The translations under genes were made by a program, and so were the position numbers. The notes beneath the pieces were generated by a model. That model was given only the letters and a program-made list of their open reading frames with translations. It did no database searches and was not told the origin of the DNA. A stretch of 46,499 nt of DNA from a virus. The DNA is taken from positions 1 to 46,499 of the IMG/VR virus record IMGVR_UViG_3300037796_000068; one strand, given 5' to 3'. Positions within the stretch are counted from its first letter, which is position 1. Each line of letters opens with the position of its first letter. This document shows positions 1 to 8,327 of the stretch, piece after piece.

Positions 1-2
1 GG

Positions 3-212
3 CAGGGAGAGCGGGCCGCAACCTTGTACATGGGTGTTGTCGAAAAATACATCGAACGTCTGTATTCATTCTTAGATCAGACAAGTGTAGAGCCTGATGA
101 CTTTGATAGCGTTACCAAATCAATCGAACTCCTCCACAAGCTCCTACCGGGCGAAACCATCGGCGCCATTATTGCCGCTAACGAACAGCGCCGCACCACA
201 GGCGACGGGTGA
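3..212 (+). CDS. terS: Terminase small subunit, C-terminal part (gene split by the contig ends)
   Basis: The open frame enters from the left edge (residues QGERAATLYMG...) and ends 4 bases before the terminase large subunit. It is mostly helical, as expected for the C-terminal oligomerisation/TerL-contact part of a phage small terminase. The other half is the open frame at 46297-46499. Joining the ends directly puts the two halves out of frame by two bases, so a few bases are probably missing at the contig joint. A start at ATG 24 is possible but would leave no DNA-binding domain; I prefer the split-gene reading. Identification rests on position next to terL and the typical N-terminal half at the other end. 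Confidence 0.7.
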   Translation, partial: QGERAATLYMGVVEKYIERLYSFLDQTSVEPDDFDSVTKSIELLHKLLPGETIGAIIAANEQRRTTGDG

Positions 213-216
213 GCAC

Positions 217-1653
217 GTGCCTACCCCTCTGGAATGGGCGCCCTGGCTCACTACGTTATTCCCAGCATATGTGCAGCACGGTTTCGCGTCGCATCATGAG
301 GAGTTTTGGCGATGGGTCTGGTGTGTGCAGGCAGGCGAGCGCCCGCATCCGTTCGTTGCCATCTGGCCGCGTGGCGGCGCGAAAAGTACATCGGCAGAGT
401 TGGCAACTGTCGCGCTTGGAGCGCGGCACCAGCGACACTATGCGCTCTACATCTGTCAGACACAGGAGCAGGCCGATGATCACGTCGGCAATATCGCCGC
501 ATTGCTCGAAGCCGATGCCGTTGCGCACCATTACCCGGCACTGGCAGATCGGGCTATCGGTAAACACGGCAACGTTAAAGGCTGGCGACGCAACCGGCTG
601 CGCACCGCACAGGGCTATACCGTTGATGCGTTGGGCCTTGATACGGCGGCGCGTGGCGTCAAACTGGAGGCGCAACGACCCGACCTCCTGGTGTTTGACG
701 ATCTGGACGGCGAGCACGACACGCCTGCAACGACCGAGAAAAAAATTGCGACCATCACTAAAAAACTTCTCCCCGCTGGCAGCGCTGATGCTGCTATCCT
801 CGCTATTCAAAACCTCGTGCTACCAGATGGGATATTCGCGCAACTGGCAGACGGTCGGGCCGACTGGCTCAGCGACCGCATCACGAGCGGCCCGCATCCG
901 GCCTTGTGTGACCTCGCTTATGAACAACGCAACAGCAAGACGGTACTCATAACTGGCACCCCAACCTGGGAAGGGCAAAGCCTGGCAGCGTGTCAGGAGA
1001 TGGTCAATAGCATGGGCATCTCTGCGTTCCTGAGTGAGTGCCAGCACGATGTACGCGCCCCTGCGGGCGGCATGTTCGATCATCTCTCATTCCGCCATTG
1101 TGTCTATGCCGACGTACCTGATCTGGTGCGCGTGGCGGTGTGGTGCGACCCGGCAGTTACAAGTACTGACCAGAGCGATGCAAACGGCATTCAAACCGAC
1201 GGCATTGCTGAGGATGGTACGTTGTATCGCCTCTGGAGTTGGGAACAGCGCAGCACACCCGAAAACACGATCAAGACGGCGCTTCTTAAGGCGGTTGAAC
1301 TCGGAGCCGATCACATCGGTATTGAAACCGATCAGGGCGGCGATACGTGGCGGTCGGTGGTGGTCGTGGCTTGGCAGTCGTTAGTAGATGGCGATGAGTA
1401 TCCCCACATTACTGACGACACCGAACGGCCCCGCTTCCGTAGTGCCACAGCAGGCAGCATCGGCCCGAAGGCCCATCGGGCTGCGCAAATGCTCGCTGCC
1501 TATGAGCGCGGCGAAATTGTGCATGTTCTTGGGACACACGCCACGCTTGAGGCGGCGTTGAACCGTTTTCCCAAAACAAAGCCGTATGACCTGGTAGACG
1601 CGGCGTTTTGGAGTTGGCGCGCCCTGGCAAAAGGAGGCATCGGCCTACTATGA
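217..1653 (+). CDS. terL: Terminase large subunit (packaging ATPase/nuclease)
   Basis: DNA-packaging motor: ATPase plus headful/terminal nuclease. Counting from GTG 217, Walker A is WPRGGAKST at about residues 50-58, Walker B LLVFDDLDGE at about 157-166, and RNase H-like nuclease acidic positions are D310 in VWCDPAVTS, IGIETD at about 366-371 and a C-terminal YDLVDAAFW. The 478-residue length is usual for the family. The frame is open upstream to ATG 97, but that would overlap terS by more than 100 bases; GTG 217, four bases after the terS stop, fits a compact late operon better. The portal gene starts inside the stop codon (ATGA), implying coupled translation. Confidence 0.93.
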   Translation: MPTPLEWAPWLTTLFPAYVQHGFASHHEEFWRWVWCVQAGERPHPFVAIWPRGGAKSTSAELATVALGARHQRHYALYICQTQEQADDHVGNIAALLEADAVAHHYPALADRAIGKHGNVKGWRRNRLRTAQGYTVDALGLDTAARGVKLEAQRPDLLVFDDLDGEHDTPATTEKKIATITKKLLPAGSADAAILAIQNLVLPDGIFAQLADGRADWLSDRITSGPHPALCDLAYEQRNSKTVLITGTPTWEGQSLAACQEMVNSMGISAFLSECQHDVRAPAGGMFDHLSFRHCVYADVPDLVRVAVWCDPAVTSTDQSDANGIQTDGIAEDGTLYRLWSWEQRSTPENTIKTALLKAVELGADHIGIETDQGGDTWRSVVVVAWQSLVDGDEYPHITDDTERPRFRSATAGSIGPKAHRAAQMLAAYERGEIVHVLGTHATLEAALNRFPKTKPYDLVDAAFWSWRALAKGGIGLL

Positions 1654-3737
1654 AACTTCTCCCGAACTGGCTCCGCAAGCACGCGGCGCGTACCATCGTC
1701 AAGGCTGCCGGGTTGCCCGTCGTATCTCCGTGGGTTTTTGATAGTTTTTTAACTCCGACATTCACGCGCCTGACCCGCGACGGATACCAGAAGAATAGTG
1801 CGCTGTTCGCGTGCATTAGCGCACTTTCGTTTGCCTTCCCCGAACCACCGATACTGGTAAGTCAGGCAGGCGAGCCGCTGCCAGATCACCCCGTGCGGCG
1901 CCTGTTCACGAACCCTAACCCGCTCATGGGTGAGAAAGAGTTGATGCTTTATACTATTCAATATATGGCATTGGGCGGGAACGCCTACTGGTACAAGGTG
2001 CGCAATGGCGCCGGGCGCGTCGTCCAGTTGTGGCCCTATCACGCGGGACATATCACGCCGATACCCGGCGGCGATACCTGGATACAACACTATGAATACG
2101 ATCTCGGAGACGGTCGCACAACTATTCTTAACACGCAGGATATTATCCACTTCAAATGGCCCGCGATTGATCCTGACCAGCCCTGGATGGCACAGCCGCC
2201 TATCCGGGCCGCCGCTCGCGAAACAGACACCGATAACGAGGCGACGCGCTATTTGTTCGCGCTGCTGAAAAATGATGCTATCCCGCGCACCGTTATTGAA
2301 ATGCCCACCGAGGCGGACATTACAAAGCAGGAGAGCGAGCGCATTAAGGAGCAATGGCGAGAGCGCTACGGCGGCGATCATCGCGGCGACGTGGCTATTA
2401 TGACCGGCGGCGCGAAGGTGCAGCGGCTTTCACTCAATCTGCAAGAGCTTGCCTTTGAAGCGCTCTCGACCATCCCCGAAACGCGCATCGCCGCGGCATT
2501 ACGTGTGCCGCCCATTGTGGCGGGATTGAACGCAGGTTTGCAGCGCAGCACGTTTGCTAATTATAGCGAGGCGCGCAAAGCGTTTACCCAAGATACCCTG
2601 GTTCCCTTGTGGCGTCTCGTAGAGAGCGAACTTCAGGCCGATCTCATTCCAGAGTTTGACCGGCGCCTGACTATTACTTATGATACAGGTCAGGTGGAAG
2701 CGCTCCAAGAAAGTGAAGAAGAGCGGCGGGCGTTCCTACTCTCTGAGTTCCAGGCGGGGGCGCTTACGCTCAACGAATACCGACGGCTACGCGGCTACGC
2801 GGATACTGATCAGGGTGATGTATTCTATCTACCCTCATCTGTGTATGTAACTGGCAACCCGGCGGGAATGATGGCAATGCTCACCCCGCCTGACCCCGAA
2901 CCGGAACAGCGCGCCCTGCCCACTACGCCACAGCGCAAGGCCCTGCCGCTTGCTATCAAACAAACCAGTGTCGTGCGTCGCGAGCGCCTTCAACGCCGGA
3001 TAGAGCGCCGCGCCACAGCGTACCTGAGCGATCAGTACAGCACAGCAGCAGCCTGGATACGTGGCAATGCGCCCGAACAGGAGCAACGCAGCGCGCCCGC
3101 GCCTGATCTGCTCACACCCAAGCACGACACGAATGGCCATCATCATCACGCGCTTGTACTGCTGCCTGAGGTTAAACGCGACCTTCCGCCGTGGGCCTCC
3201 GAAATTCCACTGGACGACGGCAGTGAGATTACCGGATGGATACGGGGATTTCACGTGGATTTGATAGAACTTGCCTTCGGGGACGCTGCCGACACGCTTG
3301 GGATGGATCTTCTGTTTGATGTGGAAAACGAAAATGTGCAGGAAGTACTCGGCGAACTGGCGCAACTTGTGAGCCGGGTAGCCGACACAACTCGCGATGA
3401 TATCGCTGCGTTGGTGGGCATCTCAGCACAGGAGGGCTGGAGTATTGACGATCTGGCCGCTGAAATTTTGAAACTGAACGAAATCCAGACACCGAACCGC
3501 GCCCGCCTGATAGCTCGCACCGAAACAGCCCGCGCCTATTCTGAGGGCAGTCTGTTGGGGTATGCCGATGGAGGTATTGAAGAGACAGAATGGTTAGTGT
3601 CTAATCCGTGCCCCATTTGCGAGCCACTGGCAGGGCGTACCGCGCCTATCGGTGGCGAGTTCGCGCCGGGCATTCGCGTGCCAGGCGACCCGCACCCGGC
3701 GTGCAAATGCGCGCTCGCGCCCGTGGTTACTGCCTGA
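1650..3737 (+). CDS. Portal protein fused to a MuF-like head morphogenesis domain
   Basis: Residues about 1-420 match an HK97-type portal: KNSALFACISALSFAFPEPP near the N-terminus, GNAYWYKVRNGAGRVVQLWPYH, IIHFKWP, and the RVPPIVAGLNAGLQRSTFANY segment that is conserved in this family. The C-terminal 150 residues carry the SPP1 gp7/MuF signature: RARLIARTETARAYSEG followed by CPICEPLAGR and a terminal HPACKCAL cysteine cluster. In most phages portal and MuF protein are separate genes; at 695 residues this is a fusion with a low-complexity, charged linker around residues 425-500. Start ATG 1650 overlaps the terL stop (ATGA). Confidence 0.9.
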   Translation: MKLLPNWLRKHAARTIVKAAGLPVVSPWVFDSFLTPTFTRLTRDGYQKNSALFACISALSFAFPEPPILVSQAGEPLPDHPVRRLFTNPNPLMGEKELMLYTIQYMALGGNAYWYKVRNGAGRVVQLWPYHAGHITPIPGGDTWIQHYEYDLGDGRTTILNTQDIIHFKWPAIDPDQPWMAQPPIRAAARETDTDNEATRYLFALLKNDAIPRTVIEMPTEADITKQESERIKEQWRERYGGDHRGDVAIMTGGAKVQRLSLNLQELAFEALSTIPETRIAAALRVPPIVAGLNAGLQRSTFANYSEARKAFTQDTLVPLWRLVESELQADLIPEFDRRLTITYDTGQVEALQESEEERRAFLLSEFQAGALTLNEYRRLRGYADTDQGDVFYLPSSVYVTGNPAGMMAMLTPPDPEPEQRALPTTPQRKALPLAIKQTSVVRRERLQRRIERRATAYLSDQYSTAAAWIRGNAPEQEQRSAPAPDLLTPKHDTNGHHHHALVLLPEVKRDLPPWASEIPLDDGSEITGWIRGFHVDLIELAFGDAADTLGMDLLFDVENENVQEVLGELAQLVSRVADTTRDDIAALVGISAQEGWSIDDLAAEILKLNEIQTPNRARLIARTETARAYSEGSLLGYADGGIEETEWLVSNPCPICEPLAGRTAPIGGEFAPGIRVPGDPHPACKCALAPVVTA

Positions 3738-3746
3738 GGTGGTACA

Positions 3747-3947
3747 ATGGATTATGATCATCAGGCGCGCTATGCGCAACTGGCAGCAGAGCAGCAGCAG
3801 GTGTACCAGGAGATGCGACAGCAGCAGCATGGCACGCCAGAGCGCCGCTACTTGGAAAGCCGGTACCAGGCTATACGCATCGAGTTGCGCGCCTTAGAGC
3901 GGCTCCTGAATGCGCCACTGTCGGCAACGAAGAGGGGAGGGGTGTAG
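3747..3947 (+). CDS. Small glutamine-rich coiled-coil protein
   Basis: A 66-residue protein beginning MDYDHQARYAQLAAEQQQVY, strongly helical and Gln/Arg-rich, predicted coiled coil over most of its length. It follows the portal by 9 bases, with GAGGTG just upstream of ATG acting as ribosome binding site. No family recognised; the position between portal and protease fits a small virion-assembly or accessory factor, but function is unknown. Confidence 0.65.
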   Translation: MDYDHQARYAQLAAEQQQVYQEMRQQQHGTPERRYLESRYQAIRIELRALERLLNAPLSATKRGGV

Positions 3948-4017
3948 AGGGTATGTCAGGCGCACGTATTTCCCGCCAGAAGATTACGAGCGTGTTGGGT
4001 GAAAGTGGAGGTTTAGA

Positions 4018-4323
4018 ATGTCGTGGGAGTGGTGGAATAATCCTGAGAAAAGAGCGGCTACCCCGCCGCCGCCCAAGCACAAGCCAGAGGGGTCCGGCTG
4101 GATTAGCGTCCATGATGCCCTGCCTAAACCGCGTACAATTGTACTCACGTGGGGCGCCGAAGGCTACAGCCTTGCGCGTTGTGTGCGTCAAGGGCCAGGG
4201 CCGCAAGATTACGCCTGGATAGGGGTATCGTTTCTCTTCGAAGGGGAAGGATGTCCGATAACAAACGTGCAGGTGTCCTACTGGCAACATCTACCCAAGC
4301 CGCCGAGACGGGAGGGGACATGA
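4018..4323 (+). CDS. DUF551-like protein
   Basis: A 101-residue protein with the DUF551 pattern: GWISVHDALPKPRTIVLTWG near residue 28 and a closing VSYWQHLPKPP. DUF551 proteins are small phage and prophage proteins of unknown function that usually end in a W-x-P-L-P-x-P-P motif, as here. A strong AGTGGAGG ribosome binding site lies 8 bases before ATG 4018, which decides between this frame and the overlapping frame starting at 3953. Its stop overlaps the next ATG (ATGA). Confidence 0.75.
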   Translation: MSWEWWNNPEKRAATPPPPKHKPEGSGWISVHDALPKPRTIVLTWGAEGYSLARCVRQGPGPQDYAWIGVSFLFEGEGCPITNVQVSYWQHLPKPPRREGT

Positions 4324-4364
4324 TCGGCCTGATGACAGAGCGCGATAAAAAAAGGAAGGGATAA
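4320..4364 (+). CDS. Possible 14-residue peptide ORF
   Basis: ATG overlaps the stop of the DUF551 gene (ATGA) and is preceded by the strong purine tract GACGGGAGGGGAC. It encodes MIGLMTERDKKRKG and stops 2 bases before the next gene. It may be a real micro-peptide or only a translational bridge carrying the ribosome, and the downstream ribosome binding site (AAGGAAGGG), to the next gene. Confidence 0.3.
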   Translation: MIGLMTERDKKRKG

Positions 4365-4366
4365 TC

Positions 4367-4663
4367 ATGCTAGAACAAATAGAACTAAAACTAGTATCTG
4401 GTAAGACACTGACTGCTGAAGAGCAGGCGTGGCTGGCTGGCATGGTCGACACCCTGCGATCATTCGCAGATGAGGCAATGGCGTTTATGGAATGTGCCCT
4501 TGCTGCGTTCCTTGATGCGATCAAGCCAACTGTTCAGGGCATTTTAGATGTGTGCTGGTCTATCTATCGGGCAGACGGGGCAATCTATGGTGAGACGAGA
4601 AGCGGCATGGTTACCTGGTGGCGGCATGTCAACGATGCCGATGAATACTATATGCGAAATTGA
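4367..4663 (+). CDS. Hypothetical helical protein
   Basis: A 98-residue protein, mainly helical, with a Met/Ala/Phe-rich stretch around residues 35-55 (DEAMAFMECALAAFLDAI) and a tryptophan-rich C-terminus (VTWWRHVNDADEYYM). Ribosome binding site AAGGAAGGG lies 6 bases upstream of ATG. No family recognised. It is the last gene before the promoter/terminator region at 4692-4808. Confidence 0.65.
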   Translation: MLEQIELKLVSGKTLTAEEQAWLAGMVDTLRSFADEAMAFMECALAAFLDAIKPTVQGILDVCWSIYRADGAIYGETRSGMVTWWRHVNDADEYYMRN

Positions 4664-4691
4664 TTAGCAGAGAACATGGTCGGCTTGACAC

Positions 4692-4721
4692 TTGCAGCGC
4701 GTTTTATGGATATGCTATAAT
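4692..4721 (+). promoter_or_regulatory. Strong extended -10 promoter
   Basis: TTGCAG (4692-4697), an 18-base spacer, and TATAAT (4716-4721) preceded by TG (4713-4714), i.e. an extended TGcTATAAT box. A perfect TTGACA lies at 4685-4690 but is too far (25 bases) to be its -35. Transcription would start near 4728 and run into the terminator at 4765-4808. Confidence 0.65.
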
Positions 4722-4727
4722 GTGTGC

Positions 4728-4808
4728 AGCATAGTCGAATAATCGGCTCACCGGGTAACTACTCAGCGGGCACTCACTCTCCAGATGGAGGGCGGGTGCC
4801 CGCTTTTT
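4728..4808 (+). ncRNA. Candidate ~80-nt leader/small RNA between promoter and terminator
   Basis: The segment between the promoter at 4692-4721 and the terminator ending about 4808 encodes no protein but would yield an RNA of about 80 nt. Its 3' half is the terminator hairpin with an inner stem (TCTCC/GGAG). It may be a released small RNA or the terminated form of a late mRNA awaiting antitermination. Confidence 0.4.
4765..4808 (+). terminator. Intrinsic terminator in front of the capsid genes
   Basis: AGCGGGCAC (4765-4773) pairs perfectly with GTGCCCGCT (4796-4804), followed directly by TTTTT. The 22-base loop can form an inner hairpin. It would stop both the promoter at 4692 and read-through from terL/portal, yet lies only 14 bases before the gene starting at 4822. 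Confidence 0.8.
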
Positions 4809-4821
4809 GTTTGGATACATC

Positions 4822-5028
4822 ATGCAGCAATGGCAATACAAGACCATCATCCTGAACGACGACGCTACCGCCGATACGAACGGCGTGACGCTTGATGAGT
4901 ATGGCCGCGATGGGTGGGAGATCGTTCGCGTGTTCGACGGCCCGAACGGCACTCAATTTGCGCTCCTGAAGCGTCCCAAGCGTCCCGTGTCAGTAGGCCC
5001 GGCACATCGTATTCAGACGAAGGGTTAG
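4822..5028 (+). CDS. DUF4177-like small protein
   Basis: A 68-residue protein MQQWQYKTIILNDD... with the DUF4177 pattern: a Tyr-Lys strand, then LDEYGRDGWEIVRVF, then FALLKRPKRP. These small beta-alpha-beta proteins are common in phages and bacteria, with no known function. Start ATG 4822 is preferred over ATG 4807, which lies in the terminator U-tract. Confidence 0.7.
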   Translation: MQQWQYKTIILNDDATADTNGVTLDEYGRDGWEIVRVFDGPNGTQFALLKRPKRPVSVGPAHRIQTKG

Positions 5029-5030
5029 TT

Positions 5031-6179
5031 GTGGCGACGTATCGCGGCCAGGATATTGATCTAAGCATCCCGCAAGCCGTCAAGCGGAATGCACAGCGCG
5101 GTCTCGATCTTGTTGAGGAGTATGGTCGGGGTGGTACTGATGTGGGGCGCGGTACGGCGCGTTACCTGGTGCGTGAAGAGGATGCCAGCCCTGAAAAGAT
5201 CCGCCAGATTGCGCGCTACTGGCCGCGTCACGACACCGAACATGTCAACGAGGATGGCAGCGATGGCGAGCCTCCGAGTAATGCCCACATCGCATGGCAA
5301 TTGTGGGGTGGTGATGAGGGCCGTGCGTGGTCAGAACGTAAGCGAGATCAACTTGACCGCATAGACGAAGAGCAAGACAAGGCAGGGAATAGGATGGCAG
5401 AACAGAAGGTTGCGGAATTTGCCGCCGTGAAGGAGATTACCGGGCGAACAGTGACGGGCATTGCCTCGGTACTTGGCAATGTTGATGCCCAGGGTGATAT
5501 CATCTGGCCTGGTGCCTTTGCGAAAACACTCCAGGAAGGTCGCCGCCGTCTGAAGCACTTCTGGTCGCATAATGGGTTGTTTTGGGACCCGGAGCCGCCC
5601 ATTGCGGTCATTGAAGGCATCCGAGAAATACCCCGCGACGAATTGCCCCCGATGGTTCTGGAGATGGCTCCCGGCGCGCTGGGCGGGCTAGAGGTCGCTC
5701 GCACCTATCTCAACACCCCACGCGGCAATGAGGTACTCGAAGGCATTCGGGCCGGAGCAATTACCGAAATGAGTATCGGTTATGAACCGATCAAATTTGA
5801 CTACGAACCAATGGACGGTGAGCAGGTGCGCAACCTCCGAGAGATCCGGCTGTTGGAAACCAGTGACGTGGTCTGGGGTGCGAATGACGCGACGGCTGCA
5901 AGCAAGCGCCTGCCTGATCTCGCATCATTGCTTGACGCGATGGAGCAGCACGCGAAAGCGGGCCGTCGCAATAACGACGCTGACCAGCGGCGCATCAATG
6001 ATATCTGCCGTCTCGCCTACGAACTTGGAGCCGATTACGGAATGGAGCATGGCGAGACTGATGGAGATAAGCCCGACGACGACGAAAAAGCCGAGCCGCC
6101 TGATCAGGCACTCACTTTGCAGCGACGCGCGAGGGCAATGGAACTTCGTATGAAACTCGCAGGAGTGAGAAAGCAATGA
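5031..6179 (+). CDS. Prohead protease with fused N-terminal phage domain
   Basis: Residues about 122-290 (from MAEQKVAEFAAVKEITG) are an HK97-type prohead serine protease (Caudovirus prohead protease family): RTVTGIASVLGNVDAQGDII, the FWSHN motif carrying the catalytic His, and AGAITEMSIGYEP carrying the catalytic Ser. Residues 1-115 are a separate domain (IPQAVKRNAQRGLDLVEEYG ... IAWQLWGGDEGRAWSERK) often found attached to phage structural proteins. GTG 5031 follows the previous stop by 2 bases. An internal ATG at 5394 preceded by GGCAGGGAAT could produce the protease alone. The stop overlaps the capsid start (ATGA). Confidence 0.88.
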   Translation: MATYRGQDIDLSIPQAVKRNAQRGLDLVEEYGRGGTDVGRGTARYLVREEDASPEKIRQIARYWPRHDTEHVNEDGSDGEPPSNAHIAWQLWGGDEGRAWSERKRDQLDRIDEEQDKAGNRMAEQKVAEFAAVKEITGRTVTGIASVLGNVDAQGDIIWPGAFAKTLQEGRRRLKHFWSHNGLFWDPEPPIAVIEGIREIPRDELPPMVLEMAPGALGGLEVARTYLNTPRGNEVLEGIRAGAITEMSIGYEPIKFDYEPMDGEQVRNLREIRLLETSDVVWGANDATAASKRLPDLASLLDAMEQHAKAGRRNNDADQRRINDICRLAYELGADYGMEHGETDGDKPDDDEKAEPPDQALTLQRRARAMELRMKLAGVRKQ

Positions 6180-7402
6180 ACGCAAACGTAAAAGCCGCAT
6201 TCGAAGAGGCATCCCGCCTGTACACTGCGGCAAAATCAATCCTGGACGAATACGACGGCCAGGATATGCCACAGGAAAAGCAGAACGAAGCTGACAACCT
6301 GCTCGATCAGGCCGAAGCCAAGACCGCCGAAGGCCAGCGCTTGGAGCGCGCCGCCGCAATGGAAGCGCGTATCAACGAGCCAGTCAACGCGCTACCCACG
6401 CCTGTCACATCTGGCGATGGAGACAGCGCCGAAAGCCCTGCCGCAAAGGACGCGGCGCACCTGGCCGTATTCCGCAAGGCACTGGTGAGCGGCACACACC
6501 GCATGAGCAGTAGCGAACTCAAGACACTCTCAGCGACCAACGACATTGAAGGCGGCTACTTGCTCGCACCCGAACAGTTTACCGCTGAGATTATCAAAGA
6601 ACTCGATAACACTGTCTATGTGCGGCAGTTCGCGAATGTGGTGCAGGTTACGCAGGGCGGTAGTCTGGGTGTCGTCACGCTGGACGAAGACCCGGCAAAT
6701 CCTGACTGGACAACCGAACTGGCCGAAGCCGACGTGAGCGCAACCGCCAAATTCGGCAAGCGCCAACTTATGCCGCATCGCCTGACCAAAGGCGTGAAGA
6801 TTTCCCGCCGCCTGATCAGACAGGCACGCCAGAACGTGGAAAGTTACGTCCAGGGCCGTATCGCGTACAAATTCGCCATTACGCAAGAAAATGCGTTCCT
6901 CACTGGCGATGGGCATAACAAGCCGCTTGGGATGTTCGTAGCAAGCGATCAGGGCATCAGCACGAGCCGCGACGTAACCGCTGCTAGTGCCACATCGATC
7001 AAGGCCGACGAATTGATCGATATGAAGTACACGCTGCGGGAACCATATCACCGGCGTGCCCGCTGGGTTTTGCACCGTAACATTCTCAAGGCGGTGCGCA
7101 AGTTGAAAACCAGCGACGGCGATTACCTCTGGGAACCCGGCATCGCAATGGGACGCCCTGACATGCTCCTGGAAATGCCGTACATCGTGAGTGAGTATGC
7201 GCCGTCAACGATCACCACAGGCGACTATACGATCCTGTTGGGCGATATGGAATACTACATGATCGCCGACAGTCTGCAACTGCAAATCCAGGTGCTCATC
7301 GAAAAGTACGCCGAATACGATCAGACGGGCTATATCGCCATTATGGAGACAGACGGGCAACCAATCCTTGAGGATGCCTTTGTTCGCCTGAAGCAGGCAT
7401 AG
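6176..7402 (+). CDS. Major capsid protein (HK97 fold)
   Basis: A 408-residue HK97-type capsid precursor. Residues 1-100 are a charged helical delta/scaffold region (AAFEEASRLYTAAKSI..., LDQAEAKTAEGQRLERAAAM) that the adjacent protease would remove. The capsid body includes EGGYLLAPEQFTAEIIKEL, RLTKGVKISRRLIRQ, ENAFLTGDGHNKPLGMF and a typical C-terminal GYIAIMETDGQPILEDAFVRL. Translation is coupled to the protease by an ATGA overlap. Confidence 0.95.
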   Translation: MNANVKAAFEEASRLYTAAKSILDEYDGQDMPQEKQNEADNLLDQAEAKTAEGQRLERAAAMEARINEPVNALPTPVTSGDGDSAESPAAKDAAHLAVFRKALVSGTHRMSSSELKTLSATNDIEGGYLLAPEQFTAEIIKELDNTVYVRQFANVVQVTQGGSLGVVTLDEDPANPDWTTELAEADVSATAKFGKRQLMPHRLTKGVKISRRLIRQARQNVESYVQGRIAYKFAITQENAFLTGDGHNKPLGMFVASDQGISTSRDVTAASATSIKADELIDMKYTLREPYHRRARWVLHRNILKAVRKLKTSDGDYLWEPGIAMGRPDMLLEMPYIVSEYAPSTITTGDYTILLGDMEYYMIADSLQLQIQVLIEKYAEYDQTGYIAIMETDGQPILEDAFVRLKQA

Positions 7403-7413
7403 GAGGAACCACG

Positions 7414-7863
7414 ATGATTGATGTTACGACCGGAATGGAATTCCAGAGCGCCGTCACGCCAACCGACGGCGCAGCAGGCACGACAGACATCAACGGCTCA
7501 ACCTGCGACATGGCGAATTTTTGCGGTGTCTTTGCCGTGGTTCGCATGGGCACTATTACTGCCTCAGCAGTTACGTCCATTAAATGGCAGCAGGGCAACG
7601 AGAGCGACATGAGCGACGCCGCTGACCTGGAAGGCACCGCGATCACCATTGCCGATGATGATGATGAGCAGGTTTTTGCGACCTGCCTGGTAGAGCCGGA
7701 AGATCGGTATGTGCGGATTGTCGTTGATCGCGGCACCGCGAATGCTGTGGTAGCGGATGCAGTGTATGTGCGCTTTAACAGCCGCACGATGCCCACTACG
7801 ATTGACGTAGACGACCTCGTGACCTTCGAGCGCCACGTCACACCAGCGGAGGGGACGGCCTAA
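7414..7863 (+). CDS. Putative virion (capsid-associated) protein
   Basis: A 149-residue beta-rich protein lying between the capsid and decoration-type genes, preceded by AGGAGGAACC. The layout, with strands such as NFCGVFAVVRMGTITASAV and EPEDRYVRIVVDRGTANAVV, resembles small phage head proteins reported near capsid genes. Exact role unknown; it could be a decoration or head-stabilising protein. Its stop overlaps the next ATG (TAATG). Confidence 0.65.
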   Translation: MIDVTTGMEFQSAVTPTDGAAGTTDINGSTCDMANFCGVFAVVRMGTITASAVTSIKWQQGNESDMSDAADLEGTAITIADDDDEQVFATCLVEPEDRYVRIVVDRGTANAVVADAVYVRFNSRTMPTTIDVDDLVTFERHVTPAEGTA

Positions 7864-8324
7864 TGACAGACCCGACGTATAACACCATAAACTATGGTGA
7901 GCAAGGCGGAGAACGGTGGGTTGTTGGGGGCGAGCTTGCCATCGTCTCCGGCGGCACGCTCAGCGTCTCTGGTGGGGCCACGTCGCCCACCGAGACGCAG
8001 GATGCGAACTTCACGCTGACCAGTTCTGATAGCGGCAAGACGATCATCATCGATGCTGCTGATGTGGTTGCGACGCTGCCAGCGACGGTGGCAGGTGTGA
8101 CGTACACCTTTATCGTCAAGACACTCTCGACAACCACAGGCTTCAGCGTCTCGCCTGCTGCTGCCGATGCTATCCACGGCAATGGGCTGACCAGTGTAGA
8201 CGATAAGGATCTCATCAACACTGCCGCGAGCGACGCCGAAGGCGACACCGTGACCATCATCGGCGACGGTGTTGATGGCTGGTGGATTACGTCCATTGTG
8301 GGGACGTGGGCAAAGGAAGCGTAA
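7863..8324 (+). CDS. Putative head fibre/decoration protein
   Basis: A 153-residue, Thr/Ser/Gly/Asp-rich beta protein: a short N-terminal segment (YGEQGGERWVVGGEL) with a GGTLSVSGGA linker, then a domain with DANFTLTSSDSGKTIIID and a closing DGVDGWWITSIVGTW. This N-terminal anchor plus small beta domain is the usual layout of phage head fibre or decoration proteins. Not matched to a named family; function inferred from position and composition. Confidence 0.6.
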   Translation: MTDPTYNTINYGEQGGERWVVGGELAIVSGGTLSVSGGATSPTETQDANFTLTSSDSGKTIIIDAADVVATLPATVAGVTYTFIVKTLSTTTGFSVSPAAADAIHGNGLTSVDDKDLINTAASDAEGDTVTIIGDGVDGWWITSIVGTWAKEA

Positions 8325-8327
8325 TTT

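Noticed and set aside
97-216. Upstream extension of terL to ATG 97
   Set aside because: The extra 40 residues (MTLIALPNQSNSSTSS...) overlap terS in another frame and are absent from the usual terminase start; GTG 217 fits better.
3910-4002. 30-codon ORF ending YVRRTYFPPEDYERVG
   Set aside because: The tail looks protein-like and may be a relic, but it overlaps the 3747 gene, has no ribosome binding site and no other support.
3953-4222. 89-codon frame overlapping the DUF551 gene
   Set aside because: The DUF551 frame at 4018-4323 has a recognisable family pattern and a better ribosome binding site.
4685-4690. TTGACA as the -35 of the 4716-4721 TATAAT
   Set aside because: The spacing of 25 bases is too long; TTGCAG at 4692 gives 18.
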